From Brevibacillus parabrevis (lineage in GTDB: Bacteria; Bacillota; Bacilli; Brevibacillales; Brevibacillaceae), in contig NZ_RHHV01000023.1 of assembly GCF_003710905.1 (NCBI RefSeq), positions 62,001-126,000 on the forward strand: 64,000 bases of DNA. The letters run 5' to 3'. Both the position numbers and the translations under genes were made by a program. The notes beneath the pieces are model-generated. The model saw only the letters and a program-made list of their open reading frames with translations, searched no databases and had not been told where the DNA came from. Positions 26,567-35,341 of the stretch are shown here, piece after piece (the stretch's first letter is position 1; each line of letters begins with the position of its first letter).

Positions 26567-28399
26567 TCATTCTGCTGCGGCGACATGCGCCTGTTTGAAC
26601 CAGATGTCCTTGTAATTGGCTTGGCCCAGCGCATTTAACGAGACTCCGGCAAGTGCCGAGTGGTAAACCGAATGCTGCCTTGTATGGTACAAAAACAGCA
26701 GAGCGCACTGCTCGGCCAGCAGCATCTCGATACGCCGCAGCCTCCTTTGCTGCCCTTCCTCGCCCTGTCCCTCCGCCAAAAGCTCCAGTTCACGATCAAT
26801 CCGCTCGCGCAAGGCCGGATTCCACAAGTTCCGGGCAAAGCTGATGTCCGAGCGAAAAAACTCGACCATCCCCAAAATCCACTGCTCATCAAAAACCTCT
26901 CCCGCCAAAACGAGATCGGCTTGAAGCAATACCTCCGGCTTTTTCAACGTTTCAATCGGCACAATCGTCACATCGACGTGGACACCATACTCTATCAGCT
27001 GTTGCTGCACCCACTCGACGTTGTTTTCATTGCCCGCGCCTTCGTATGTATACAGCTTCAAGCGCTCTCCCCTATAACCGCTGTCCTTTACGGCAGCCTG
27101 TTTTTCCTCGCGGCTTCCCGCTGCCAGAGCGGGTTCGATCCCCGGAACTTCCGGAAAAAAGCTGTAGGCCCGCCCGTAGCGGTTTCCTTTCAGTTCGGCA
27201 ATCATCTGCTTGCGCGAGAGGATGCTATCCACAGCCTGACGAAAAGCGCGGTTTTGCTGCGGGCCTTGCCGATTCAGGTTAAACGCAAGGTAAGTAGCCC
27301 CTCGCTCCACTTGCTTCAACTCCTGCCAGCTGCCCAGCGGCTTCGGCATGCTCCAGGCTGTCTGGAAATGGACTTCTTTTTCCGTAGCAAAAAATTTCTC
27401 GCTGCGCTTGTCAAATTGCGGCACTACCCAGATTTCCACCCGATCCAAGTGTGCTCGTCCCTGAAAATAAGCGGGAAATGCCTCCAGAACAAACTGTTGC
27501 TCATCATTCGTCACCAGCCGAAAAGGCCCGCTTCCGACTGGCAAGCGACTGAACTCCTCGCCTTTTTGCTGCACCATGTCCACCGGAACGATGGACAGAC
27601 GATCCGAAGCGAGACAGGCAGGCAGCAGCCGATTGGGCCGTCTTAGCCGGATGTGCAAAACGTTGGCGCCAAGAGCCGCCATTCGCTCCACATCTTCAAG
27701 CATCCAGCGATACGGCGATCCCGTCTGAGGATCAGCCACCCGCTCCAATGTCCGAACTACATCCTGCGCGGTCAACTCCCGCCCGTGATGAAACAAGACT
27801 CCTTTTCGCAAATAAAAGGTCCACTCCGTCCCTGCCGCATTCGTCTCCCAATGATGAGCCAAACGCGGCTTGTAGGCATGTTCCTTAGCATCGTAGCTGA
27901 TCAGCGTATCGAAAATTTGCCTGACCATGTGCGACTCTGTGCGTCTGTTCACAAAAGCCGGGTCAAGACGGGGAATCGTTCTGTAAAAAGACATGCGCAG
28001 CGTGTCCAATGTCCGCTCTTCGACAATTTGACTGTGAAAGCCGAATTGCCCGGAGAGCCAGTCAAAAAAGCGTTCCCTGCCCCCGGCAGGAAGACGGGAC
28101 TCTTGCAGCAACTGCATAGCCCGCTCCAGATCGCCTTGCTCAATCTGGGCTTTGGCGAGCGGCATGACAATCTGCTCGACACTGCGCAAAAAGACAAGCT
28201 GCGAGCCGATTCCCCGCCCTCTGCCCGGCGTCCATTCGATCCAGCCTTGTTCGACCAGCTGCTTGATGATTTTTTTGACGTTGCGTTCCGTACAGCACAA
28301 AATCTCCGCCAGCTCGTGAAGCGTAATCGCTTGCGCTTCGCCCTCCTGCCTGTTGGCAAAATGTTGGCGCAAGCGCAAGTAATGATACACAATCTGCAA
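26567..28399 (-). CDS. SgrR-like transcriptional regulator with solute-binding domain
   Basis: The 610-aa protein begins with a helix-turn-helix of about 75 residues (ITLHELAEILCCTERNVKKIIKQLVEQGWIEW spans it) and continues with an SBP_bac_5 / oligopeptide-binding domain without a signal peptide (WTFYLRKGVLFHHGRELTAQDVVRTLER, RPNRLLP, PVGSGPF, YLAFNLNRQGP). This is the SgrR architecture, a cytosolic ligand-sensing regulator. A TTG start at 28399 follows GAGG. It is divergent from an MFS exporter at 28511, a common pairing, and probably regulates it. Confidence 0.87.
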   Translation of the reverse strand: MQIVYHYLRLRQHFANRQEGEAQAITLHELAEILCCTERNVKKIIKQLVEQGWIEWTPGRGRGIGSQLVFLRSVEQIVMPLAKAQIEQGDLERAMQLLQESRLPAGGRERFFDWLSGQFGFHSQIVEERTLDTLRMSFYRTIPRLDPAFVNRRTESHMVRQIFDTLISYDAKEHAYKPRLAHHWETNAAGTEWTFYLRKGVLFHHGRELTAQDVVRTLERVADPQTGSPYRWMLEDVERMAALGANVLHIRLRRPNRLLPACLASDRLSIVPVDMVQQKGEEFSRLPVGSGPFRLVTNDEQQFVLEAFPAYFQGRAHLDRVEIWVVPQFDKRSEKFFATEKEVHFQTAWSMPKPLGSWQELKQVERGATYLAFNLNRQGPQQNRAFRQAVDSILSRKQMIAELKGNRYGRAYSFFPEVPGIEPALAAGSREEKQAAVKDSGYRGERLKLYTYEGAGNENNVEWVQQQLIEYGVHVDVTIVPIETLKKPEVLLQADLVLAGEVFDEQWILGMVEFFRSDISFARNLWNPALRERIDRELELLAEGQGEEGQQRRLRRIEMLLAEQCALLFLYHTRQHSVYHSALAGVSLNALGQANYKDIWFKQAHVAAAE

Positions 28400-28510
28400 A
28401 GTTGCCTCACTTCTTTCTGTAAAAAGGGGAACTGCCTCTGCTACTACTCTACCCTTTTTCTTCCCCTTTTTCCAACTACAATGGAGAACGAAAAGGGGGT
28501 TTTGATTTTC

Positions 28511-29698
28511 ATGCCGATCTGGCGCAATCGACCGTTTCTCATCTTGTTTTGCACGTCCACACTGCTTGCTTGCGGCAGCAAAGTATACGAACTGGCCCTG
28601 CCGCTCATTTTGTACGACATGACGCAGTCAGCCATAGCGATGACCACGATGAAAAGCATCGAGTTTTTGCCCAACCTGCTGCTCGCCATGTTCATTGGCG
28701 TATGGGTCGACCGCTTTTCGAAAAAGCGCTGGTCGCAATGGATGGTCTTCGGGCAAATGGTGCTGCTGTTTTCACTGTACGCCTTGTCCGCGGCTGGGCA
28801 CGCCCAGGTCATTCACTACTACATCGCCGGATTTTTTCTGATGGCGTTCAACTACGGCTTTCAAAATGCAAGGGTGAGCATGATCAAGCAAGTCGTGCCT
28901 ACGCCGCTGCTCACCGCGGCAAATGCCCGTTTTTCGTTCATGAGCACGTTCATTGAAATTATGGGCCCGGCGATTACCGGATTTATTTTGCTGCTGTCCA
29001 GTCTGTACTCAGGGCTTCTGATCACAGGCGTAGCCTATATGCTCGCTTTCATCGCGATCTCGTTCCTGGAAAAAGCCGATCCACCTGCTGCGCAAAAAGC
29101 CGGGTTCTGGCAGGAGCTAAAAGCTGGCTGGGCCGAGCTGTTGAGCAATAAACCGCTTTGGCATATCACGCTGCTCGTCATTTTTCTCAACGCGACTTCC
29201 GGCATGTACGACGCCATGATCATTTTCTTTGCCAAAGATCATTTGCGTCTCGATACTTCTACATTGGGGCTGGTCTTGTCTGTCGCCGGGCTTGGCGGCT
29301 TGATCGGCAGCTCCATCGTCGCTCCGCTGCGGCGGCGCTTTCCGCTCGGGAAAATGATGGGCGTAACGATTTTGTCACTCGGCTTCTCCTCTCTGCTCAT
29401 GGTCTTCGCCAACAGTACGTGGCTGCTCTGCCTGTCCCTGTTTCTCACCGGGCTGATCGCTACGATTGAAAATGTCTGTATCTGGACGTTTCGCCAGGAG
29501 ACTACGCCCGCCCATCTGATCGGGCGGATTAGCGGCATTACCGGCTCGATTTTCAAGCTGGGAATCGTCTTCTCTATCTTCGGCTCCGGCTTCATGACGG
29601 TATCGATCGGCCCGTGGGCAGTCTTTCTTGTCGCTGCTCTCGGCAACATGCTGATCTTTCTCGTCTACCGCAAGCTGTCCTTGTGGCGGCTGGCCTGA
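28511..29698 (+). CDS. MFS efflux transporter, divergent from the SgrR-like regulator
   Basis: This 395-aa protein has about twelve membrane helices and the motif-A-like loop WVDRFSKKRWSQWM. ATG 28511 follows AAAAGGGGG; the very long frame reaching back to 27653 is the shadow of the regulator on the other strand. The 111-base gap to the regulator holds both start regions. Substrate is unknown; by analogy with SgrR-SetA it might export a sugar or toxic metabolite. Confidence 0.85.
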   Translation: MPIWRNRPFLILFCTSTLLACGSKVYELALPLILYDMTQSAIAMTTMKSIEFLPNLLLAMFIGVWVDRFSKKRWSQWMVFGQMVLLFSLYALSAAGHAQVIHYYIAGFFLMAFNYGFQNARVSMIKQVVPTPLLTAANARFSFMSTFIEIMGPAITGFILLLSSLYSGLLITGVAYMLAFIAISFLEKADPPAAQKAGFWQELKAGWAELLSNKPLWHITLLVIFLNATSGMYDAMIIFFAKDHLRLDTSTLGLVLSVAGLGGLIGSSIVAPLRRRFPLGKMMGVTILSLGFSSLLMVFANSTWLLCLSLFLTGLIATIENVCIWTFRQETTPAHLIGRISGITGSIFKLGIVFSIFGSGFMTVSIGPWAVFLVAALGNMLIFLVYRKLSLWRLA

Positions 29699-29737
29699 TC
29701 CGGCAATCACCGCACTCTCGCTTTATGTGGCAAAGAA

Positions 29738-29776
29738 AAAGCCACTTGCAGTTTTTTCGTGCCTGCAAGTGGCTTT
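29738..29776 (-). terminator. Terminator of the chemoreceptor gene
   Basis: A 14-bp perfect stem, AAAGCCACTTGCAG with CTGCAAGTGGCTTT, is followed on the minus strand by TTTTTC. It may also help to end the convergent MFS transcript. Confidence 0.88.
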
Positions 29777-29833
29777 GCATCTTCGCGCATGGTGTTTCGC
29801 TGCACGACAGCATTCCATTTGGTATCCTAGCCT

Positions 29834-31522
29834 TTATGCTTTGAAGCGGCTGATCATCTTCTCCAAATCCTCCGCCAAATTGGCGAGAGAAGCAGCCGAG
29901 GAATGAATTTCCTGCATGGAGGCAAGCTGCTGTTCTGTCGCCGCAGATACGTCCAAAGTCCGGCTGACAGCGGTGTGCGTGACGGAAGCGACCAGCTCCA
30001 TCGACGCTGCGACTTTTCCCGTGCTCTCTGTCAAGGTACGCGAGGCTTCCGAAACGCTCTCCACGTCTTTTGCCACACTGACAACCGCATCGCGGATGTG
30101 CGAAAAGACTTCGCCCGCCGTCGCGACACCTTCCATCCCCGCTGCCACCTCGTCCGAGCCTTTTTGCATCGACGTTACTGCATCAAGTGTCTCTGCGCGT
30201 ATGGCGCTAACCAGCTGGGTGATTTCCTGTGCGGACGCGGACGCCTGCTCAGCCAGCTTTCTCACCTCATCTGCGACTACCGCAAAGCCTCTGCCTTGCT
30301 CACCCGCCCGGGCCGCTTCGATGGCCGCATTGAGCGCGAGCAAATTGGTTTGACCTGCGATTTGCGTGATCACCTCGACAATTTGCCCAATCTGCTCCGA
30401 GCGGCTGCCCAGCCCGCTGACCGCATGAGCCAGTTGCTGCATCGTTTCACCGACGCCGTTCATCTGTTCTACCGCAAGCTGAATCGTCCGGGTTCCTCCC
30501 GTCGCCAGCTCCGAGGCGTTCAGTGCCGCAGCCGAGACATTTTGCGCACGCGCAGCGATTTGTCTGATGCCTGCGGTCATCTCCTGCACTTCCTTGTCGC
30601 CCTCTTCCACTTGATGCGCCTGCACATCTGCGCCTGTAGCCATTTCCTGGATCGTTTCCGCGATTTGCTCGGTTGCCTTGCTAGTCTGCTCCGAGCTGGC
30701 CGTCAACTGCTCTGCCGCAGCCGCTACTTGCTGGGCGTGCCCGCGAATCTGGGAAATGAGCGTGCGCAGATTGGCCAGCATCCGGTTAAAGGACGCAGCC
30801 AACTCGCCGATCTCGTCTTTGGAGGACACCGTCAGCTCCTTCGTCAGATCGCCTTCCCCATCTGCTATGGCAGCCAACTGCTCGTTAACGCGATTGAGCG
30901 GACGAATGATCGCCCGAATCAACAGTCCGCCAATGACGACAGCTACAAGAACTCCTGCGACACTAAAAGCAATCTGGATGTTGACGGACACGACTTCCCG
31001 TTCACGCAGCGACTGATCGTCGGCTTCTTTTTCCCGGCGAACATCCTCCATGAGCGTGCTTACCGTCGAATCAAGCTTCTTTCGCGCTTGCCGCTCCAAT
31101 CCAAAATGATAGACCATCGATTCTTCCCGTCTGCCTTCGTCCAAAGCTGCCACGGCCTTGTCGCTTGCGGCCAAGTACCCTTGATAAAGTTTCTTCGCTT
31201 CTTGCAGCGTTGCTTTTTGCTGCTCCGTAATATCCTCGTACTCGTCCAGCTTTTGAAACAGCGCTTCGATTTTGCCTGCTTTCTCCTTCAACTCCTTGCG
31301 ATACTCTTCATCGCCCGTGAGCACATAGCCGCGCTCGTCATTGTTTCGACCTGTGAGGGTAAACTGCATCTCGCGCAAATCGGTCAGGAACTCTCCGTCG
31401 TCGAGCATCTCCTCATAGGCAGATTTCAGTTGTTGCATATGAATGTACATATATGAGCCTGAGCTGAACATAACGGCCAAAATCAGGCTGAAAGCTAGAA
31501 TGAATTTGGTTCTGATTTTCAA
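29834..31522 (-). CDS. Methyl-accepting chemotaxis protein
   Basis: The 562-aa receptor has an N-terminal helix (ILAFSLILAVMFSSGSY), a four-helix-bundle sensor with a CHASE3-like pattern (FTLTGRNNDERGYVLTGDEEYR), a second helix near residue 185-205, HAMP (RPLNRVNEQLAAIADGEGDL), and a signalling domain with the hairpin tip GQTNLLALNAAIEAARAGEQGRGFAVVADEVRKLAE (given here in part: EAARAGEQGRGFAVVADEVR). AGGAGG 7 bases before TTG 31522 decides the start against an ATG 36 bases upstream. The ligand is unknown. Confidence 0.92.
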   Translation of the reverse strand: MKIRTKFILAFSLILAVMFSSGSYMYIHMQQLKSAYEEMLDDGEFLTDLREMQFTLTGRNNDERGYVLTGDEEYRKELKEKAGKIEALFQKLDEYEDITEQQKATLQEAKKLYQGYLAASDKAVAALDEGRREESMVYHFGLERQARKKLDSTVSTLMEDVRREKEADDQSLREREVVSVNIQIAFSVAGVLVAVVIGGLLIRAIIRPLNRVNEQLAAIADGEGDLTKELTVSSKDEIGELAASFNRMLANLRTLISQIRGHAQQVAAAAEQLTASSEQTSKATEQIAETIQEMATGADVQAHQVEEGDKEVQEMTAGIRQIAARAQNVSAAALNASELATGGTRTIQLAVEQMNGVGETMQQLAHAVSGLGSRSEQIGQIVEVITQIAGQTNLLALNAAIEAARAGEQGRGFAVVADEVRKLAEQASASAQEITQLVSAIRAETLDAVTSMQKGSDEVAAGMEGVATAGEVFSHIRDAVVSVAKDVESVSEASRTLTESTGKVAASMELVASVTHTAVSRTLDVSAATEQQLASMQEIHSSAASLANLAEDLEKMISRFKA

Positions 31523-31651
31523 AAGAGTGCCTCCTCTTGTCGAAATGAATGTGATCATGTCGAAAATACTCGGATACCACCCTTTTTCTTTCCCTGTCCT
31601 TTTCCTCTTTAAACCAGGCTAAAAAAATATACGCATGTTTAGGGGCAAACG

Positions 31652-31689
31652 AAAAAGGCATCCTCGAAAACTAAGTTCCGAAGATGCCT
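31652..31689 (-). terminator. Terminator of the ClpP-paralogue operon
   Basis: AGGCATCTTCG and CGAGGATGCCT on the minus strand form a stem with one mismatch, followed by TTTTTC. Confidence 0.8.
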
Positions 31690-31712
31690 CTGCGTCTATG
31701 TTTTACAAGCTT

Positions 31713-32294
31713 TTACAGCTTTTCAATGACTTTATCGATGATCCCATACTCAAGCGCTTCGGCGGCGGACATGAAGTAGTCGCGGTCGGCATCCTTTTCG
31801 ATCTGCTCAACCGACTTGCCTGTACGCTGGGCAATGATCGAGTAAAGCAGATTCCGATGCTTCATGATCCGCTCGGCAGCGATTTTAATATCGCTCGCCT
31901 GTCCCTGCGTGCCGCCCCATGGCTGGTGAATCATGACCTCTGCATTCGGCAGGGCGTAGCGTTTGCCGGGCGCTCCTGCCACCAGCAGCATCGCTCCCAT
32001 CGAAGCAGCCATACCTGTGCAGATGGTGGATACGTCGGGCGCCACGAATTGCATGGTGTCGATGATCGCCATTCCCGCTGTCACCGAGCCGCCGGGGGAG
32101 TTGATGTACAAATGAATGTCTTTTTTCGGGTCCTCTGCCGCAAGAAACAGCAACTGGGCCACAATTGCATTTGCTACCTGATCATCAATGGCGCTGCCGA
32201 GAAAAATAATGCGATCTTTCAGCAGACGGGAGTAAATATCGTACGAACGCTCGCCATAACTCGTCTGCTCAACGACTACCGGAATCAAATTCAT
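31713..32294 (-). CDS. clpP: ClpP serine protease, probable paralogue
   Basis: ClpP forms the proteolytic tetradecamer for ClpX/ClpC ATPases. The 193-aa protein has the catalytic Ser in TGMAASMGA, His in MIHQPWGGTQG and Asp in KDADRDYFMS. It matches Bacillus ClpP closely at the start (MNLIPVVVEQTSYGERSYDIYSRLLKDR) but differs at positions nearly fixed in the main enzyme (HQPWGG for HQPLGG, ASDIKIAAERIMKHR). Many Bacillales carry extra ClpPs, so this may be a second copy. AAGGAGG precedes ATG 32294. It is third in an operon after a regulator and an 84-aa protein. Confidence 0.9.
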   Translation of the reverse strand: MNLIPVVVEQTSYGERSYDIYSRLLKDRIIFLGSAIDDQVANAIVAQLLFLAAEDPKKDIHLYINSPGGSVTAGMAIIDTMQFVAPDVSTICTGMAASMGAMLLVAGAPGKRYALPNAEVMIHQPWGGTQGQASDIKIAAERIMKHRNLLYSIIAQRTGKSVEQIEKDADRDYFMSAAEALEYGIIDKVIEKL

Positions 32295-32324
32295 GCCAAA
32301 CCCTCCTTTATATCCTTTAGGCTT

Positions 32325-32579
32325 TTAGGCTGCCATGCTCATGCGCACGGACTGTGGCGGTACAGCCGCAGCCTTGCTTTTGCCAAACCCGGATGACACC
32401 TGAGTGATTACAGCAGGCTGGTCGCTCGAACCGATCGTCCACTCTGTCACTGCTGCTTCCCGTTCCACGTTGTTGCCGTTTGCCGGAAGCATGATGACGT
32501 TGTCTGCCTTCGGTTCGACCCGTCTTTCCCACACAACGACTGGTCTTGCTTTTACAGGCGCTGAAGCCTCTGCCTTCAT
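32325..32579 (-). CDS. 84-aa protein of unknown function between regulator and ClpP
   Basis: ATG 32579 overlaps the regulator's stop (ATGA) and has a strong AAGGAGG 9 bases upstream, so translation is likely. The peptide is Ala/Val-rich and probably flexible (MKAEASAPVKARPVVVWERR, then NVIMLPANGNNVERE) and ends RMSMAA. A C-terminal AA after hydrophobic residues is like ClpXP-type degrons such as the ssrA tail ALAA; given the next gene this is suggestive but unproven. I recognise no family. Confidence 0.6.
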   Translation of the reverse strand: MKAEASAPVKARPVVVWERRVEPKADNVIMLPANGNNVEREAAVTEWTIGSSDQPAVITQVSSGFGKSKAAAVPPQSVRMSMAA

Positions 32580-33169
32580 GACGGCTCGCCTCCTTCTTTG
32601 GGATACACCGCGAGAATGACCTGATACGTCTCCTGTGCACTTGTCTTCGTCTGATACTTTTTGACGAGCTGATTGACGAGCTGCACGTATTCCTCGACAA
32701 AAGCTGCCCGCTGCTCCTCGCTGGCGAGGCGAATGCTCGTATCGAGCGTGGCACTCGGAATTTCTTTTTCCTGATCCGAGCGTTCCAGCAAAGCGAGGGC
32801 ATCCCGCTTGATCCGCTCAGCCGTCTGGATCAAGTGCGACAAAGCTCCCTGATCCTTCATCTGCTGCACGGTGTCGTTAGCCCAGTTCAGCCCTTCGGAG
32901 AGCACGTACGTGCGAGCTATCGCCAAATACAGCACTTCAACCAGATTGCGGACCTGCCGACTCCCTACGCGCCTGACCAGCCCGACCTTTTCCAAAGCTT
33001 TCAGGTGATAATTCACCCGCTGTGGAATCTCGTTGATTCCCCGCGCTACTTCCGCCGCTGAAGCAGGCTCCGCCAATCGGCTCAAAATCTCGGCCCTGAG
33101 CGGATTCAACAACGCCATCGCCTGCTCGGGCGTTTCGACGATATACGTTTCCAGCTGTTCGTGCGCCAC
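32576..33169 (-). CDS. ArsR-like winged-helix regulator
   Basis: The 197-aa protein has an N-terminal winged helix (MALLNPLRAEILSRLAEPASAAEVAR, then QRVNYHLKALEKVGLV) and a helical C-terminal half of about 110 residues. The arrangement is like Bacillales regulators with a small ligand domain. A GTG start at 33169 follows GAGGTG. Tandem TTACGT sites upstream (33195-33220) may be its operator. It is the first gene of the operon with the 84-aa protein and ClpP. Confidence 0.8.
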   Translation of the reverse strand: MAHEQLETYIVETPEQAMALLNPLRAEILSRLAEPASAAEVARGINEIPQRVNYHLKALEKVGLVRRVGSRQVRNLVEVLYLAIARTYVLSEGLNWANDTVQQMKDQGALSHLIQTAERIKRDALALLERSDQEKEIPSATLDTSIRLASEEQRAAFVEEYVQLVNQLVKKYQTKTSAQETYQVILAVYPKEGGEPS

Positions 33170-33194
33170 AACAACACCTCATGACATTAATCAT

Positions 33195-33220
33195 TTACGT
33201 AAAAATAGTTTATTACGTGA
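33195..33220. promoter_or_regulatory. Tandem TTACGT elements upstream of the ArsR-like regulator
   Basis: TTACGTAA (33195-33202, palindromic) and TTACGTGA (33213-33220) are 18 bases apart centre to centre, 25-50 bases upstream of the GTG start. TTGTCA on the minus strand (33223-33218) overlaps the second element and may be a -35. An operator for the regulator is an inference. Confidence 0.35.
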
Positions 33221-33266
33221 CAACTCGTTTGTCAAATGCTGGCCAAGCCCGAATTTGCTCGCAGAC

Positions 33267-33306
33267 GAAAAAGCAGCTCCGCCCGTCAGCGAAGCTGCTT
33301 CCTTTT
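33267..33306 (-). terminator. Terminator of the metallo-hydrolase gene
   Basis: AAGCAGCTTCGC and GCGGAGCTGCTT on the minus strand form a stem with one G-T pair, followed by TTTTCG. Confidence 0.8.
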
Positions 33307-33329
33307 TCGATCACACCTTACCTCACAGG

Positions 33330-34088
33330 TCACAGGTGTGCAACGATCTCCCCGTCATTCGGCACAAGGACGCGTTTTTGCAGTTTGTGCTCGCCCAAAA
33401 ACTCGCGAAGCTCGCTGCGCGACAACAGGCAGTGATTCCACGTCTCCATGTGGGCTACCAGCACGTGACTATCCGGTGCGGCTGCCGCCACAGATGCTAT
33501 GTCCTCTTTTGTCATCGTGATCGGATCGCCCGCCAAAAACCTTGCCGCCCCGGCGAACACGACGATGGCATCTGGCGAGAACCGTTGAATCGTCTGCCCT
33601 ACCTCGTCGCACCAGATCGTATCTCCTGCCATGTACAAGGTCGGTTCGCCAGGGGCTTGCAGGACAAAACCGGAAACTGGCCCCATCGCTTTTCCGATCT
33701 CGCCTGTCCCGTGCTGCCCGGCTGTCCGATTCAGGCGAATCCCTTGCCAATCATGTTCGTCCTTGATGGCGGTAACCTGTGAAAATCCTTGTTGCAGCAG
33801 CATTTCCTCGTCTGGCTGCTGGCAGAACACAGGTAAATTCCGTGGCAACAGGCTCATCGCTTTTTCGTCCAAATGATCGCGATGCGTATGGGTAATCACA
33901 ATCGCGTCAACTCCTGCCAGCACTTCTTCCACAGAAAAAGGCAGGTCGACCAAAGGATTTGCCCGCTGATTCGGCGTATTCGGTACAGCAGGCAGCTCCC
34001 CGGCATCGCTGAACATCGGGTCGATCAAAAACGTGCGGCCGCCGTAAGCCACTTTCAATGTGGCGTGTCTAACAAGTTGAATGTGCAT
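33330..34088 (-). CDS. MBL-fold metallo-hydrolase
   Basis: The 252-aa protein is a metallo-beta-lactamase-fold enzyme with THTHRDHLD as the metal motif and later ligands in TAGQHGTG, MAGDTIW and VAHMETWNH. It resembles the UlaG/YtkL-like lactonase or UPF0173 group. A GGAGG lies 11 bases before ATG 34088. It is divergent from an Lrp-type regulator (34212), with 123 bases between, so that regulator may control it. Substrate is unknown. Confidence 0.87.
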   Translation of the reverse strand: MHIQLVRHATLKVAYGGRTFLIDPMFSDAGELPAVPNTPNQRANPLVDLPFSVEEVLAGVDAIVITHTHRDHLDEKAMSLLPRNLPVFCQQPDEEMLLQQGFSQVTAIKDEHDWQGIRLNRTAGQHGTGEIGKAMGPVSGFVLQAPGEPTLYMAGDTIWCDEVGQTIQRFSPDAIVVFAGAARFLAGDPITMTKEDIASVAAAAPDSHVLVAHMETWNHCLLSRSELREFLGEHKLQKRVLVPNDGEIVAHL

Positions 34089-34211
34089 CTCTTCACTGTC
34101 CTCCAGTCCCGATCGTATAATAGAAATGAGCTTGCTTTTATTGTAAAAAACAAACGCCTCTTCCCGCGAAACAAATACAGCGCCCCACTTTCACCGTGAA
34201 AGGAGATTTCC

Positions 34212-34625
34212 ATGCCAGACCAAACCGACCTCGCCATTTTGGCCTTGCTGCGCCAAAACAGCCGCCTTTTGTGGAAAGACATCGGCGAACAGGTGCATTT
34301 GAGCGGACAAGCCGTCGGCAACCGCATTCGCCGCATGGAGGAACAGGGTATTATTACCGGCTACACTACACTCGTGGATGAAACAAAGCTGGCTCCGTCC
34401 CTCACTGCCATGGTCACCATGTTCATGAAGACGACCGATCATACGAGCTTTACTCGCTTCGTCGCCTCCCGCAGCGAAGTTCTCGAAGCGCATCGCATCA
34501 GCGGAGAAGGCTGTTATACGATGAAAATCAACGTCCCTGACCAGTCCGCCCTCAACCGCTTTTTGGATGATCTCCTGCCCTTCGGCAACTATCGCGTCAA
34601 CCTGTCTATCGGCAAAATCAAATAA
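34212..34625 (+). CDS. Lrp/AsnC-family transcriptional regulator
   Basis: The 137-aa protein has an AsnC-type helix-turn-helix (LAILALLRQNSRLLWKDIGEQVHLSGQAVGNRIRRME spans residues 7-43) and a RAM ligand domain (SRSEVLEAHRISGEGCYTMKINVPD, using the usual V-x-x-x-x-x-SG-x-x-D/C-Y pattern). AAAGGAG precedes ATG 34212 by 7 bases. It is divergent from the metallo-hydrolase gene and may autoregulate as well. Confidence 0.9.
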   Translation: MPDQTDLAILALLRQNSRLLWKDIGEQVHLSGQAVGNRIRRMEEQGIITGYTTLVDETKLAPSLTAMVTMFMKTTDHTSFTRFVASRSEVLEAHRISGEGCYTMKINVPDQSALNRFLDDLLPFGNYRVNLSIGKIK

Positions 34626-34667
34626 TCGGATCATTGGCAATGGAATCAATCCCCCTGCTTTTTAGGG

Positions 34668-34696
34668 TTGCTGGAATATGTGAACAGGAGTAGAAT
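34668..34696 (+). promoter_or_regulatory. Promoter of the small-protein pair
   Basis: TTGCTG (34668-34673) and TAGAAT (34691-34696) are 17 bases apart, 28 bases before the GTG at 34724. Confidence 0.5.
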
Positions 34697-34723
34697 GATG
34701 GATACGAAAGGAGGAGGATCGCC

Positions 34724-35014
34724 GTGGAAGATATGCTGCTGCTGTTTTCACTGGATGATTTCTTCGCCTTGCTCGCCCTCCTTGTGGGTTGCTTCACGTC
34801 CGGCTTTTGCCTGAGACGTTGTGACCACCCGCAATTGCAGGCGTTTCGTTGGAGCACGAGCGACAGCTATCAACCCTCCATCAATCCTTGCTCGGTTGAA
34901 ACTTATCCGATGGCAGCAAGGCAACCGCTGCGCTTCCGCATCATTCGGCGGATTCAGCACGCGAATGGCGACAAGGATACATACATCTCCCTTTTTTTGG
35001 ATCGCACGGCTTGA
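34724..35014 (+). CDS. Small membrane protein, unknown function
   Basis: GTG 34724 follows AAAGGAGGAGG with 8 bases of spacing and opens a 96-aa frame. Residues 3-30 are hydrophobic (LLLFSLDDFFALLALLVG) and contain a cysteine pair after the helix; the rest is polar and rich in Arg and Ser. No family is recognised. The strong ribosome site and promoter argue that it is real, but the C-terminal half is not obviously protein-like. It precedes the 44-aa ORF by 26 bases. Confidence 0.45.
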   Translation: MEDMLLLFSLDDFFALLALLVGCFTSGFCLRRCDHPQLQAFRWSTSDSYQPSINPCSVETYPMAARQPLRFRIIRRIQHANGDKDTYISLFLDRTA

Positions 35015-35040
35015 ACCACATCCAAAAGGAGGTAGATCTT

Positions 35041-35175
35041 ATGATCGCCAAATATATCGGAGAAGTTTTGTTGTTCGTCGTCGGTTTGCCTATCTTCGCT
35101 TACCAAACCGGAGAAAGCTTGCACGCTTTGGCAGACGCATTCGCACAAATGTCCGATTTCGTTAACTGGAAATAA
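35041..35175 (+). CDS. 44-aa membrane peptide
   Basis: AAAAGGAGG lies 8 bases before ATG 35041. The peptide begins MIAKYIGEVLLFVVGLP, has one helix, then an amphipathic stretch, and ends DFVNWK. It is too short for most gene callers. A perfect terminator follows 26 bases later, which frames it as the last gene of a small operon. Function unknown. Confidence 0.55.
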   Translation: MIAKYIGEVLLFVVGLPIFAYQTGESLHALADAFAQMSDFVNWK

Positions 35176-35201
35176 ACGTGTCCGCTAGTGGGCAACGATA
35201 C

Positions 35202-35239
35202 AAAAAGACCTGGCCGTCCTGCGACAGTCAGGTCTTTTT
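35202..35239 (+). terminator. Terminator of the small-protein operon
   Basis: AAAAAGACCTG and CAGGTCTTTTT form a perfect 11-bp stem with T run. Confidence 0.88.
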
Positions 35240-35341
35240 CTGCGGAAAAAACCTCGGCGTATTTCGTAAACGCAGATGTGCCCGCATGCAGCAGCATCTT
35301 GTCCTTCAAAAAAAAGGAGCGCTTGGTCATGACCACTTGTG

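Noticed and set aside
26567..28399. Peptide ABC transporter binding protein
   Set aside because: There is a helix-turn-helix at the N terminus and no signal peptide or lipobox, so it is a regulator.
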